NCBI GenBank assembly: GCA_963624975.1 | Contig: CAVFRF010000095.1 | Coordinates: 1-44,200, forward strand | Length of the DNA: 44,200 nucleotides | Direction: 5' to 3' | DNA from: CAVLCC01 sp963624975 | GTDB taxonomy: Bacteria > Actinomycetota > Coriobacteriia > Coriobacteriales > CADBOM01 | Shown: piece by piece, positions 25,195-33,569 of the stretch | Numbering within the stretch: position 1 is the first letter of the stretch | Layout: every line of letters starts with the position of its first letter | The notes under the pieces: model-generated | Databases searched by the model: none | What the model saw: the letters and a program-made list of their open reading frames with translations, nothing else | What the model was told of the DNA's origin: nothing | Translations under genes and position numbers: made by a program

Positions 25195-27734
25195 TACTGG
25201 TAGTTACAGAGAAGAACAACGCGGCCACCAAGATAGCCCAGCTGCTCGCCGACACCACGGCCAAGGCCGACAAGGTGTACGATACCCAGGTGTACAGGTT
25301 CAACCACAAGGGCGAGGAATGGGTGACGATCGGCCTTAGGGGCCACATTCTGGGACTGGACTTCGCCACCCGCATCGAGTACGGCAAGCGTAAGGGCTGG
25401 TACGGCATCGATGCCGACGGCAACGAGGTGCCCGCGCCAGGCGTGCCCGACCATCTGGAGAAGCCGCCCTTCAAGAAGCGCAGCCCCTTCGACGAGACGG
25501 GCGTGGCGCTCAACACGTGGCGCATTCCCGCGCTGCCGTATCTGGTGTATGCGCCCGTGGTCAAGTACCCGCAGGAAAAGGGCATCATCCGCTCGCTCAA
25601 GAGCCTGGCCAAGAAGGCCAGCTCCATCGTGATAGCCACCGACTTCGACCGCGAGGGCGAGCTTATCGGCGCCGACGCGGTGTCGATGATCCGGCAGGTG
25701 AGCGAGGCTCCCATCTCGCGTGCGCGCTACTCGGCCCTCACCAAGGGCGAAATCGAGCATGCCTTCGACAACCTGGTGGAGCTGGACTTCAACCTGGCCA
25801 ACGCCGGCGACTCGCGCAGGGTGATCGACCTGGTGTGGGGCGCGGCTCTCACGAGGTACCTCACCACGGTCAAGCGCAGCGGCTTTTCGACCACGCGCTC
25901 GGCCGGACGCGTGCAGACCCCCACGCTGGCCATACTGGTGGAGCGCGAGAAGGAGCGCCAGGCGTTCGTGCCCAAGGACTACTGGGTCATAAAGGGCATG
26001 TGCCAAAACGACGCGGGCGATGCCTTCGCGGTAACGCATCGCAAGGACAGGTTCGACTCGCAGGCCGATGCCGAGGCGGCTTTCGCCAAGGTGAAGGACG
26101 CAACCACCGCCAAGGTGGTGCAGGTTGAGAAGAAGACGCGCAAGGTGGCTCCGCCCACTCCGTTTTCGACCACGGCGCTGCAGACCACCGCTTCGTCGAT
26201 CGGCCTTACGCCGGCAAGGGTGATGCGCATCGCCGAGTCGCTCTACATGAACGGCTTCATCTCGTACCCCCGTGTGGACAACACCGTGTATCCCAAGTCG
26301 ATCGACCTGGCCGAGAACGTGAAGATGCTGGCCGCCAATCCCGTGTACGAGCCCTATGCCAGGAAGCTCCTGGCCGCAGGGCCGATCACGGCGACCCGTG
26401 GCAAGACCGAGACCACCGACCACCCGCCCATCCACCCGGTGCGCTGCGCCACTTCGGACATGCTGTCGCCGGAGGAATGGAAGCTCTACAACCTGATAGC
26501 AAGGCGCTTCCTGGCCACGCTGTCGGGACCTGCCGAGATAGAGGCCACCAAGGTGAGCCTCGACGTGGCGGGCGAGGAGTTCGTGGGCAAGGGCGATGCC
26601 GTGGTGGACCCGGGCTTCCGCGAGATATACCCCTACGGCGCCAAGAAGGAAGACGAGCTGCCCACCGTGGCGCAAGGCGAGGTGCTGGCGTTCTCGGATC
26701 CGGAGCTTGCCAAGAAGCAGACCGAGCCGCCCGCGAGGTACTCGCAGGGCCGCCTGATCCAGGAGATGGAGAAGCGCGGGCTGGGCACCAAGTCCACCAG
26801 GCACAGCACCATCGAGAGGCTGCAGCAAGTCAAGTACATCCAGAACAACCCGCTCGAGCCCACGCAGCTCGGCATCGCCGTGATCGACGCGCTGGGGGAG
26901 TTTGCCCCCAGGATCGTGTCGCCCACGATGACCTCCGAGCTTGAAGACGAGATGAGCAAGATATCGGTGGGCGAGCTTACCCTCGACGAGGTGGTCGGGC
27001 ATTCGCGCGACCTGCTCGACGACGTGATCGAGGTGCTCATGCCCAAGGCCGAGGAGGTGGGCAACACCCTGGCCGATGCCGTGCAGGCCGACGCCAAGGT
27101 GGGCGAGTGCCCCAAGTGCGGGCACGACCTCCTGCTCAAGAACTCGCCCAAGACCAAGTCGAGGTTCATCGGCTGCTCGGGCTGGCCCGACTGCGACGTA
27201 ACCTACCCGGTGCCCAACAAGGGCAGCCTGCTTCCCACCGAGAACAGGTGCCCGCAGTGCGGCGGCGCCATGATCAGGGTGCAGCCCTTCAGGAGCAAGC
27301 CATACGAGATGTGCATCGACCCGCACTGCGTGTCAAACCAGGAGCCCAAGGTAGACGTGGGCCTGTGCAAGACGTGCGAGGAGATGGGCAAGGTCTCGCA
27401 CCTCATCGCGCAGAAGAACCCCAAGACGCTCAACAGGTTCATACGCTGCACCAACTACGACGAGTGCAACACCAGCTACCCGCTGCCCAGGGAGGGCGCC
27501 ATCGAATCCACGGGCGAGCGTTGCGAGCTGTGCGGAGCGCCGCTGGTGGTGCTGCAGAAGGCCCGAGGCCCGTGGAAGCTCTGCCCCAACATGGAGTGCG
27601 AGAAGAACCGCAAGGACGACACGGCCAAGGGCGCGAAGGCCGGCGCGAAGAAGACTACCGCCAAGAAGTCGACCGCCAAGAAGCCGGCGGCGAAGAAGAC
27701 CGCGACCAAGAAGGCCGCCGCAAAGGCGGAGTAG
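25191..27734 (+). CDS. topA: Type IA DNA topoisomerase, archaeal-type topA
   Basis: Relaxes negative supercoils through a 5' phosphotyrosine. The 847-residue protein has the Toprim acidic motif DFDREGE at 151-157 and the catalytic Tyr359 in FISYPRVDN, closer to archaeal topoisomerase I than to the bacterial YMRTDS form. Four zinc-ribbon-like Cys4 motifs begin at C640 (CPKC, CPQC, CKTC and CELC, each with a distal Cys pair). Residues about 810-847 are a Lys/Ala/Thr tail like histone H1. The TTG start at 25191 overlaps the hypB stop by 3 bp. Whether a bacterial-type topA also exists in the genome is not visible. Confidence 0.93.
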   Translation: MILVVTEKNNAATKIAQLLADTTAKADKVYDTQVYRFNHKGEEWVTIGLRGHILGLDFATRIEYGKRKGWYGIDADGNEVPAPGVPDHLEKPPFKKRSPFDETGVALNTWRIPALPYLVYAPVVKYPQEKGIIRSLKSLAKKASSIVIATDFDREGELIGADAVSMIRQVSEAPISRARYSALTKGEIEHAFDNLVELDFNLANAGDSRRVIDLVWGAALTRYLTTVKRSGFSTTRSAGRVQTPTLAILVEREKERQAFVPKDYWVIKGMCQNDAGDAFAVTHRKDRFDSQADAEAAFAKVKDATTAKVVQVEKKTRKVAPPTPFSTTALQTTASSIGLTPARVMRIAESLYMNGFISYPRVDNTVYPKSIDLAENVKMLAANPVYEPYARKLLAAGPITATRGKTETTDHPPIHPVRCATSDMLSPEEWKLYNLIARRFLATLSGPAEIEATKVSLDVAGEEFVGKGDAVVDPGFREIYPYGAKKEDELPTVAQGEVLAFSDPELAKKQTEPPARYSQGRLIQEMEKRGLGTKSTRHSTIERLQQVKYIQNNPLEPTQLGIAVIDALGEFAPRIVSPTMTSELEDEMSKISVGELTLDEVVGHSRDLLDDVIEVLMPKAEEVGNTLADAVQADAKVGECPKCGHDLLLKNSPKTKSRFIGCSGWPDCDVTYPVPNKGSLLPTENRCPQCGGAMIRVQPFRSKPYEMCIDPHCVSNQEPKVDVGLCKTCEEMGKVSHLIAQKNPKTLNRFIRCTNYDECNTSYPLPREGAIESTGERCELCGAPLVVLQKARGPWKLCPNMECEKNRKDDTAKGAKAGAKKTTAKKSTAKKPAAKKTATKKAAAKAE

Positions 27735-27766
27735 GCAAGGCGCCGGAGGGCGAAACAAGGCAACCA

Positions 27767-27798
27767 GGGGGCCGCGAGCTTCGAGCCAAGCGGCTCCC
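27767..27798 (+). other. Stem-loop between topA and mdh
   Basis: GGGGGCCGC (27767-27775) pairs with GCGGCTCCC (27790-27798) over 9 bp with one G-T pair. It has no T-run, so termination is doubtful. Confidence 0.35.
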
Positions 27799-27836
27799 AG
27801 ACATATAGGACACATGCTTTTCGAGGAGATGTTGAG

Positions 27837-28760
27837 ATGGGTTATCCGAAGGTCACGATAGTTGGAGCAGGCAACGTGGGAGCCACGGCGGGCGAGCTTA
27901 TCGCCCTCAAGGGACTTGCCGACGTGGTGCTGATCGACGTGGTGGAGGGCATCCCGCAGGGCAAGGCCCTCGACATGATGCACATGAGGTCGGTTGAGAA
28001 GTTCGGCCCCACCGTTACCGGCACCAACGACTACGCCGACACCGCCAACAGCGACATCGTGGTAATAACCGCGGGCATCGCCCGCAAGCCCGGCATGACC
28101 CGCGAGGACCTCTTGGACACCAACTCCAAGATCATGTCGTCGGTGATAGAGCAGGCCCAGGCGGTGTCGCCCGACGCCATCTACATCTGCGTGACCAACC
28201 CGCTCGACGTGATGGTGTATCTGGCCCACCAGAAGTCGGGCATTCCCAAGGAGCGCATCTTCGGCATGGGCGGCGTGCTGGACTCGTCGAGGTTCGCCTA
28301 CGCCATCGAGCAGGAGACCGGCGCCGACATCAACGACATCGAGGCCCTCGTGGTGGGCGCGCACGGCAAGGGCATGGTGCCGCTGGCCAAGCACTCCACC
28401 GTGGCGGGCAAGCCCCTCACCGAGGTGCTGAACCCCGAGCAGATCGAGAAGGTCTGCGCCCGCACCGTCAACGGCGGCGCCGAGGTGGTGGAGTACCTCA
28501 AGACGGGTTCGGCGTTCTACGCGCCCGGAGCCTCCATCGCCGAGATGGTGCGCGCCATCGTGACAGACTCGCACGAGACCATGAGCGTCTGCGCTCTGCT
28601 GGAAGGCGAGTACGGCGTGGACGGCGTGTACATGTGCGTGCCGGTGCAGCTGGGCAAGAACGGCATCGAGCAGATCGTGGAGCTGGACCTCGACGACGAG
28701 GATGCGAAGGCCATCAAGGACTCTGCGGCTTCCATCGCAGAGTCGATCGCCAAGCTCTAG
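27837..28760 (+). CDS. mdh: Malate dehydrogenase (LDH-like type)
   Basis: NAD-dependent malate/oxaloacetate enzyme of 307 residues. The nucleotide-binding GAGNVGAT is at residues 10-17, substrate-binding Arg residues lie in GIARKPGMTREDLL, and the catalytic pair is D149 (GVLDSSRF, with R152) and H176. The usual GGHGD around the catalytic His reads GAHGKG here, an unusual variant. Arg in ARKPGM supports malate over lactate. Thirteen bases separate it from the fumarase alpha gene, giving a malate-fumarate cassette. The ribosome site is GAGGAG. Confidence 0.92.
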   Translation: MGYPKVTIVGAGNVGATAGELIALKGLADVVLIDVVEGIPQGKALDMMHMRSVEKFGPTVTGTNDYADTANSDIVVITAGIARKPGMTREDLLDTNSKIMSSVIEQAQAVSPDAIYICVTNPLDVMVYLAHQKSGIPKERIFGMGGVLDSSRFAYAIEQETGADINDIEALVVGAHGKGMVPLAKHSTVAGKPLTEVLNPEQIEKVCARTVNGGAEVVEYLKTGSAFYAPGASIAEMVRAIVTDSHETMSVCALLEGEYGVDGVYMCVPVQLGKNGIEQIVELDLDDEDAKAIKDSAASIAESIAKL

Positions 28761-28773
28761 GGCGGACGTCGCA

Positions 28774-29658
28774 ATGGTGCTGGAGGTTCCCCATACTTTC
28801 GAATCGCTCACCGCGCGTGGCGTGGCCGATGCCGTGGAGAAGTGCATTCCCGCCATCGCCACGCAGCTTCGCGGCGACGTGCGCGTGGGCATCGAGAGGG
28901 CGCTTGAGAGCGAGAGCTCGGAGCGCGCCCGCTCGATCCTGCAGATGATGATCGAGAACGACGACATCGCGCGGGCCGACCACGTGCCCATATGCCAGGA
29001 CACCGGCACCGTGTGGGTGTACCTGGAGGTGGGCGTCGAAGAGCAGCTGCCCGCCAACATCTTCTCGGAGGTGGACGGGGCCGTGGCCCGCGCCTACGAG
29101 ATGGGCAAGCTGCGCAAGAGCCTGCTGGCCGATGCGTTCTTCGACCGCTCCAACACCGGCGACAACACTCCGGCGTTCGTGCAGGTGGGCTTTCGGCCCG
29201 GCAGGGGCGCGACCCTGCACGTGATGCTAAAGGGCGGTGGCTCCGACAACGCTTCGCGCGTGGTGATGCTGCCGCCGGGAGCCGGATACGAGGGCATAAA
29301 GGCCGAGGTCCTGGCATGCGTGCGCGAGAAGGGCTCGGCCGCATGCCCGCCCCTGGTGATCGGCATAGGCATAGGCGCCACCTTCGACAAGGTGGGCGGC
29401 CTTGCCAAGCAGGCGCTGCTGCGCCGCGTGGACAAGCAGCACGCCGACCCCAAGGTGCGCCAGCTCGAGGAGGAGCTGCTGCGCGAGGTCAACGCCACGG
29501 GCGTGGGGCCTGCTGGGCTTGGCGGGGACACCACGGCGCTGGCCGTGAAGGTCAACACCGCCGCATGCCACATCGCCGCGCTTCCCCTGGCAATCAACAT
29601 GGGATGCTGCGCGATGCGCTCGGCATCGATGGAGCTTGCGGGAGGCGATGCGCGATGA
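28774..29658 (+). CDS. Class I fumarase (or tartrate dehydratase) alpha subunit
   Basis: A 294-residue Fe-S hydro-lyase subunit that likely hydrates fumarate to malate. Cluster-ligand cysteines appear in PICQDTG, SAACPPLV and INMGCCAMR; GGGSDNAS and VIGIGIGATFDK are family motifs. The start at 28774 (MVLEVPHTF) is chosen over a longer frame that reads into mdh. The stop overlaps the beta start by 4 bp (ATGA). Fumarase and tartrate dehydratase cannot be told apart by sequence alone, but the mdh neighbour favours fumarase. Confidence 0.9.
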   Translation: MVLEVPHTFESLTARGVADAVEKCIPAIATQLRGDVRVGIERALESESSERARSILQMMIENDDIARADHVPICQDTGTVWVYLEVGVEEQLPANIFSEVDGAVARAYEMGKLRKSLLADAFFDRSNTGDNTPAFVQVGFRPGRGATLHVMLKGGGSDNASRVVMLPPGAGYEGIKAEVLACVREKGSAACPPLVIGIGIGATFDKVGGLAKQALLRRVDKQHADPKVRQLEEELLREVNATGVGPAGLGGDTTALAVKVNTAACHIAALPLAINMGCCAMRSASMELAGGDAR

Positions 29659-30200
29659 GCGTGCAGATCGAGATTCCTGCAACGCGCGAAGAGCTGGCAG
29701 GGCTGGAGGCTGGCGACAGCGTGCTTCTGAGCGGCACGATATACACGATGCGCGATGCGGGGCACATCAAGACGATGGAGCATCTGGAAGCTTGCGGAGA
29801 GCTGCCGTTCGGCCTCGCCGGCCAGATGCTGTTCTATGCAGGGCCCTCTCCGGCTGCTGCAGGAAGGCCGCTCGGCTCGGTGGGTCCGACCACGGCCTCG
29901 AGGATGGACTTCGCTTCGCCCGCGCTATACGAAGCCGGCATCGTGGCCACCCTCGGCAAGGGCAAGCGCTCGCCTGCGATCGCGCAGGCCTGCGCGCAAA
30001 CGGGTTCGGTGCACTTCACTGCCGTCGGAGGCGTGGCGGCGCTGCTGGCCAAGTGCGTGAAGTCGGCAGAGGTGGTGGCCTGGCCGGAGCTTGGAGCCGA
30101 GGCGCTCACCAAGCTGGAGGTGGAGAACCTGCCGGCCTTCGTGGCCATCGACTCCAAGGGCCGCGACCTCTTCGCCACGATAGGCGGCGAGAAGCGGTGA
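29655..30200 (+). CDS. Class I fumarase (or tartrate dehydratase) beta subunit
   Basis: A 181-residue partner of the alpha subunit. Conserved pieces include LLSGTIYTMRDAGH near residue 25, FYAGPSPAAAGRPLGSVGPTT split near 60-85, and GKGKRSP near 100. It forms the swivelling small domain of the enzyme. It overlaps its alpha subunit by 4 bp and the following tmk by 4 bp, so three genes are coupled. Confidence 0.9.
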   Translation: MSVQIEIPATREELAGLEAGDSVLLSGTIYTMRDAGHIKTMEHLEACGELPFGLAGQMLFYAGPSPAAAGRPLGSVGPTTASRMDFASPALYEAGIVATLGKGKRSPAIAQACAQTGSVHFTAVGGVAALLAKCVKSAEVVAWPELGAEALTKLEVENLPAFVAIDSKGRDLFATIGGEKR

Positions 30201-30874
30201 CGCGCGACGCGACGAACGATGCTGCCGCCCGGGAGAGCCACCAGCCTGCGCCCAGGGGTGTGTTCATCACATTCGAGGGCGGCGAGGGCTGCGGCAAGTC
30301 CACGATGGTGCGCCTTGTGGCCGAGCGCCTGCGCGACCAGGGGCGCGAGGTGCTGCTGCTGCGCGAACCCGGCTCCACTTCGCTGGGGGAGCAGATCCGC
30401 GCGGTGCTGCTCGACTGCGGCAACGCCGGCATGGATCCGAGGGCCGAGCTTCTGCTCTACGAGGCCGCACGTGCGCAGATGGTGCACGAGGTCGTGATGC
30501 CCGCGGTGCAGGCCGGCAAGGTCGTGATATGCGACAGGTTCAACGATTCCACCGTGGCTTATCAAGGATATGCAAGGGGTCTGGGCCGTCAGGTCGTGGA
30601 GGCCGTGGATGCCGTGGCCGTGGACGGCCTTGCGATAGACAGGACGATACTCATGGTGCGCGACACCGCCGAGGCGCTCGATGCCGCGAGGAGCCTGGAT
30701 GGCGGAGCCGACAGGCTGGAGAGCGAGCCGATGGAGTTTCACCAGCGCGTCGGCGAAGCGTTCGAGACCGTCGCGCGAGAGAACCCCGACCGTGTGCGCC
30801 GCGTGGCGATGCGCCGCGATGTCGAGGAAACCTATGCGGCAGTGATGGCCGAGCTGCAGGACCTGCTGGGATAG
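30197..30874 (+). CDS. tmk: Thymidylate kinase
   Basis: Phosphorylates dTMP to dTDP. The 225-residue protein has a P-loop FEGGEGCGKST near residue 24, a DRFNDSTVAYQGYARG substrate region and a RSLDGGADRLE lid. The GTG start (30197) overlaps the fumarase stop in GTGA; about 20 N-terminal residues precede the family core, so an internal start is possible. tmk-holB-ricT is a common bacterial order. Confidence 0.93.
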   Translation: MTRDATNDAAARESHQPAPRGVFITFEGGEGCGKSTMVRLVAERLRDQGREVLLLREPGSTSLGEQIRAVLLDCGNAGMDPRAELLLYEAARAQMVHEVVMPAVQAGKVVICDRFNDSTVAYQGYARGLGRQVVEAVDAVAVDGLAIDRTILMVRDTAEALDAARSLDGGADRLESEPMEFHQRVGEAFETVARENPDRVRRVAMRRDVEETYAAVMAELQDLLG

Positions 30875-30894
30875 AAGACGTGCGAGGTGGCGTG

Positions 30895-32046
30895 ATGCCT
30901 AGGAACACACGAGACGACGCGAAGGGCGAGCTGGCCAACCCCTTCGAGGGGATAATGGGCCAGTCGCAGGTGTCCAGGTTCCTGGCGCAGGCCCACCGCG
31001 AGGACAGGCTCTCGCACGCGTACCTGTTCGCCGGACCCGTGGGTTCGGGCAAGACCGAGGTGGCCATGGCGCTCGCCAAGGCGCTGCTGTGCCCTCTCGG
31101 AGGCTGTGGCGAATGCGACACCTGCAGGCGCATCCAGCGCTCGACCCATCCCGACGTGCACTGGCTCGAGCCCGATGGCGTGCGCGAATACAAGGTCGAC
31201 CAGATCCGCCAGCTCAACGCCGACGCAGTGCGCACTCCGATCCGGGCCAACCACAAGCTGTTCGTGATCGCGAGGGCCGACCTGCTCAACAGCGCGTCGG
31301 CCAACGCGTTTCTCAAGACGCTGGAAGAGCCTCTGCCCGACACCAGCTTCGTGCTCATGGCGCGGTCGCGCGACGCGGTGCTGCCCACCCTGGTGTCGCG
31401 CTGCCAGACGCTGGTGTTTCGCAAGATTCCCGACGAGGAGGCCATAGGCCTCGTGCGCAGGCAGACCGGCGCCGACGAGCAGACCGCCCAGATCGCGCTC
31501 GCGGCGTCGAGCGGCTCGACGAAGGCGGCCTGCGAGTACGTGAACTCGCCTTCGCAGAAGCAGATTCGCAGCACCGCCATAGAAGTGCTCGAGCGCATCG
31601 CCTCGATGGATGCCGGCGACGTGGTGGATGCGGCCAAACGCCTCATGGACGCCGTGGAGCTGCAGACCGGCGAGGTCAAGTCGAAGTACGCCTCTCAGCG
31701 CGAGCAGAACGAGGAGTTCATGTCGCCCGGCGCGCTCAAGCACATCGAGGAGCAGCAGAAGAGGGCCATCTCGTCGCTCAAGCGAAAGGGTCTGGCCGAG
31801 GTTTTCGCAGTGGCGAGGTCGTGGATTCGCGACTGCGCCGCGGTGGCTATTGGCGGCACCAACCTCATGGTAAACGCCGATTGCCATTACACTATAGAGT
31901 TGACCGCGTCCAGCATGGACGCTCAGAAATTCGTCGCGGGCCTGCGCGCGGTAGACAAAGCCGCCGGCAGGATCGCCAGAAACGTTACCCCCCAGCTCGT
32001 CTTGGAGACGATGCTTTTCGATATTAGGAAGGCCTTGAATGACTAG
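30895..32046 (+). CDS. holB: DNA polymerase III delta-prime subunit
   Basis: Clamp-loader subunit of 383 residues. It has a P-loop-like GPVGSGKTE near residue 45, a zinc-binding CPLGGCGECDTCRR, and the sensor-region LNSASANAFLKTLEEPLPDT. The C-terminal collar domain spans residues 220-383. The ATG at 30895 follows GAGGTGG; a GTG one codon upstream is possible. It overlaps ricT by 8 bp, implying coupled translation. Confidence 0.92.
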   Translation: MPRNTRDDAKGELANPFEGIMGQSQVSRFLAQAHREDRLSHAYLFAGPVGSGKTEVAMALAKALLCPLGGCGECDTCRRIQRSTHPDVHWLEPDGVREYKVDQIRQLNADAVRTPIRANHKLFVIARADLLNSASANAFLKTLEEPLPDTSFVLMARSRDAVLPTLVSRCQTLVFRKIPDEEAIGLVRRQTGADEQTAQIALAASSGSTKAACEYVNSPSQKQIRSTAIEVLERIASMDAGDVVDAAKRLMDAVELQTGEVKSKYASQREQNEEFMSPGALKHIEEQQKRAISSLKRKGLAEVFAVARSWIRDCAAVAIGGTNLMVNADCHYTIELTASSMDAQKFVAGLRAVDKAAGRIARNVTPQLVLETMLFDIRKALND

Positions 32047-33484
32047 GGTAGTTCCCATCAGATTTAAGTACAACCCCAAAACCTACTGGTTTACCTACGA
32101 GGGTTCCGACCCCGTGCCGGGCGATTGGGTAGTGGTTGCCAGAGAGAACGGCAAGGTGTTCGGATGGGTGGAAGACGACCCGTTCGACATCGACGAGCAG
32201 TGCGAGAAGAACCTGCGCGCTCCGCTCAAGCCGATCCTGCGCGTGGCCGACGACGCCGACTACGCGAAGCTCGAGGAGCTTCAGGCCAAGGGCGCCGAGG
32301 CCAAGAGGACGTTTCGCGAGCTGGCCACCAAGCGCAAGCTCGACATCAAGCCGGTGGACGTGGAGTACATGCTGGACGCCGACAGGGCCATCTTCCACTT
32401 CTCGGCCGAGGACAGGGTCGACTTCCGCGACCTCGTGCGCGACCTGGCATCCACGCTGCATGTACGCGTGGACATGAGGCAGATCGGCGTGAGGGAGGAA
32501 GCCCGTCTGGTGGGCGGCCTGGGCCATTGCGGCGAGATGCTGTGCTGCGTGCGCATGAGCAGCGCTTTCCAGCCGGTGTCGATCAGGATGGCCAAGGACC
32601 AGGACCTGCCGCTCAACCCCACCAAGGTGTCGGGCGCATGCGGAAGGCTGATGTGCTGCCTGCGCTACGAGAGCGAGGCCTACAAGGACTTCAAGTCGAG
32701 GGCGCCCAAGGTGGGCACCATCGTGAGCACGCCTGCAGGCGATGCCAAGGTAGTCGAGCTTAACACCCCCAAGGAGCTTGTGCGGGTGAGGATGGTCGAG
32801 GGCGACGAGAACTTCTACGTGCCGCTCGAGGGCATGGAGAAGGACCCCGAGAAGGACACCCCCAAGCCCACCGTGGTGCGCGAGGACGCTTTCCTGGAAT
32901 GCGCCCCGTCGTCGCTGGTGAAGGACAAGGGCTTCGAGGTGCCGGTCGAGGAGCTGCTGGCATCGGAAGAGGCTTCCAAGAGCAAGCGCCGTCGCAGGCG
33001 CGGGGGCAAGAAGGGCGAGGCTGCCAACGCCGAGGAGCAGGGCCACAGGAAGGACTCGGAGGGCGGAAAGCAGAAGAGCCGCAGGAAGAAGGGCTCGGGC
33101 GGTGGTAACGCCTCGTCCGGCGAAGGCGGCGGCAAGCCCAGACAGCAGCGCTCAAAGGGCGGCAACGGCGAGCACAAGCAGCGCCCGGGGCAGCATTCTT
33201 CCAACATCCAGAATCCCAACGATGGCCAGTCCGCCGGCAAGGGCGGCAACGGCAGCGGTTCGAAGCAGGGCTCCGGCAGCCGCAGGCGCAGGCGCGGCGG
33301 CGGGCAGAACCACGCCCACGAGGGCGCGCAAGCACAGCATACGCAGCATGGACAGCATCAGTCGAAGGGCGGCCAGCAGCCGGGCGGCGGCAACGCAGGC
33401 TCGGGCAACCGGAGCAAGAGCCGCAGGCCCAGGAGGACGTCTGGAGGCCAGTCGGGCCAGGGTGGCCAGCCCAAGGCGGAGTAG
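32039..33484 (+). CDS. ricT: RicT/PSP1-domain protein with long low-complexity tail
   Basis: A 481-residue homologue of Bacillus YaaT (RicT), which joins a Y-complex controlling RNase Y and sporulation-type regulators. The PSP1 domain (about 50-270) has cysteines for an Fe-S cluster (LGHCGEMLCCVRM and GACGRLMCCLRY). The rest, residues about 310-481, is Gly/Lys/Arg/Asn/Ser/Gln/His-rich and almost surely disordered, twice the usual size for the family; it could bind RNA. The gene overlaps holB by 8 bp. Confidence 0.88.
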   Translation: MTRVVPIRFKYNPKTYWFTYEGSDPVPGDWVVVARENGKVFGWVEDDPFDIDEQCEKNLRAPLKPILRVADDADYAKLEELQAKGAEAKRTFRELATKRKLDIKPVDVEYMLDADRAIFHFSAEDRVDFRDLVRDLASTLHVRVDMRQIGVREEARLVGGLGHCGEMLCCVRMSSAFQPVSIRMAKDQDLPLNPTKVSGACGRLMCCLRYESEAYKDFKSRAPKVGTIVSTPAGDAKVVELNTPKELVRVRMVEGDENFYVPLEGMEKDPEKDTPKPTVVREDAFLECAPSSLVKDKGFEVPVEELLASEEASKSKRRRRRGGKKGEAANAEEQGHRKDSEGGKQKSRRKKGSGGGNASSGEGGGKPRQQRSKGGNGEHKQRPGQHSSNIQNPNDGQSAGKGGNGSGSKQGSGSRRRRRGGGQNHAHEGAQAQHTQHGQHQSKGGQQPGGGNAGSGNRSKSRRPRRTSGGQSGQGGQPKAE

Positions 33485-33569
33485 GTGCCCGTTTAAGGCA
33501 TAGGGCAGCCGAGCGGCACGAGCCTAAAGGCTGCAAAGGCGAGACAACAAGCCCGGGAGGCGCATCGCA

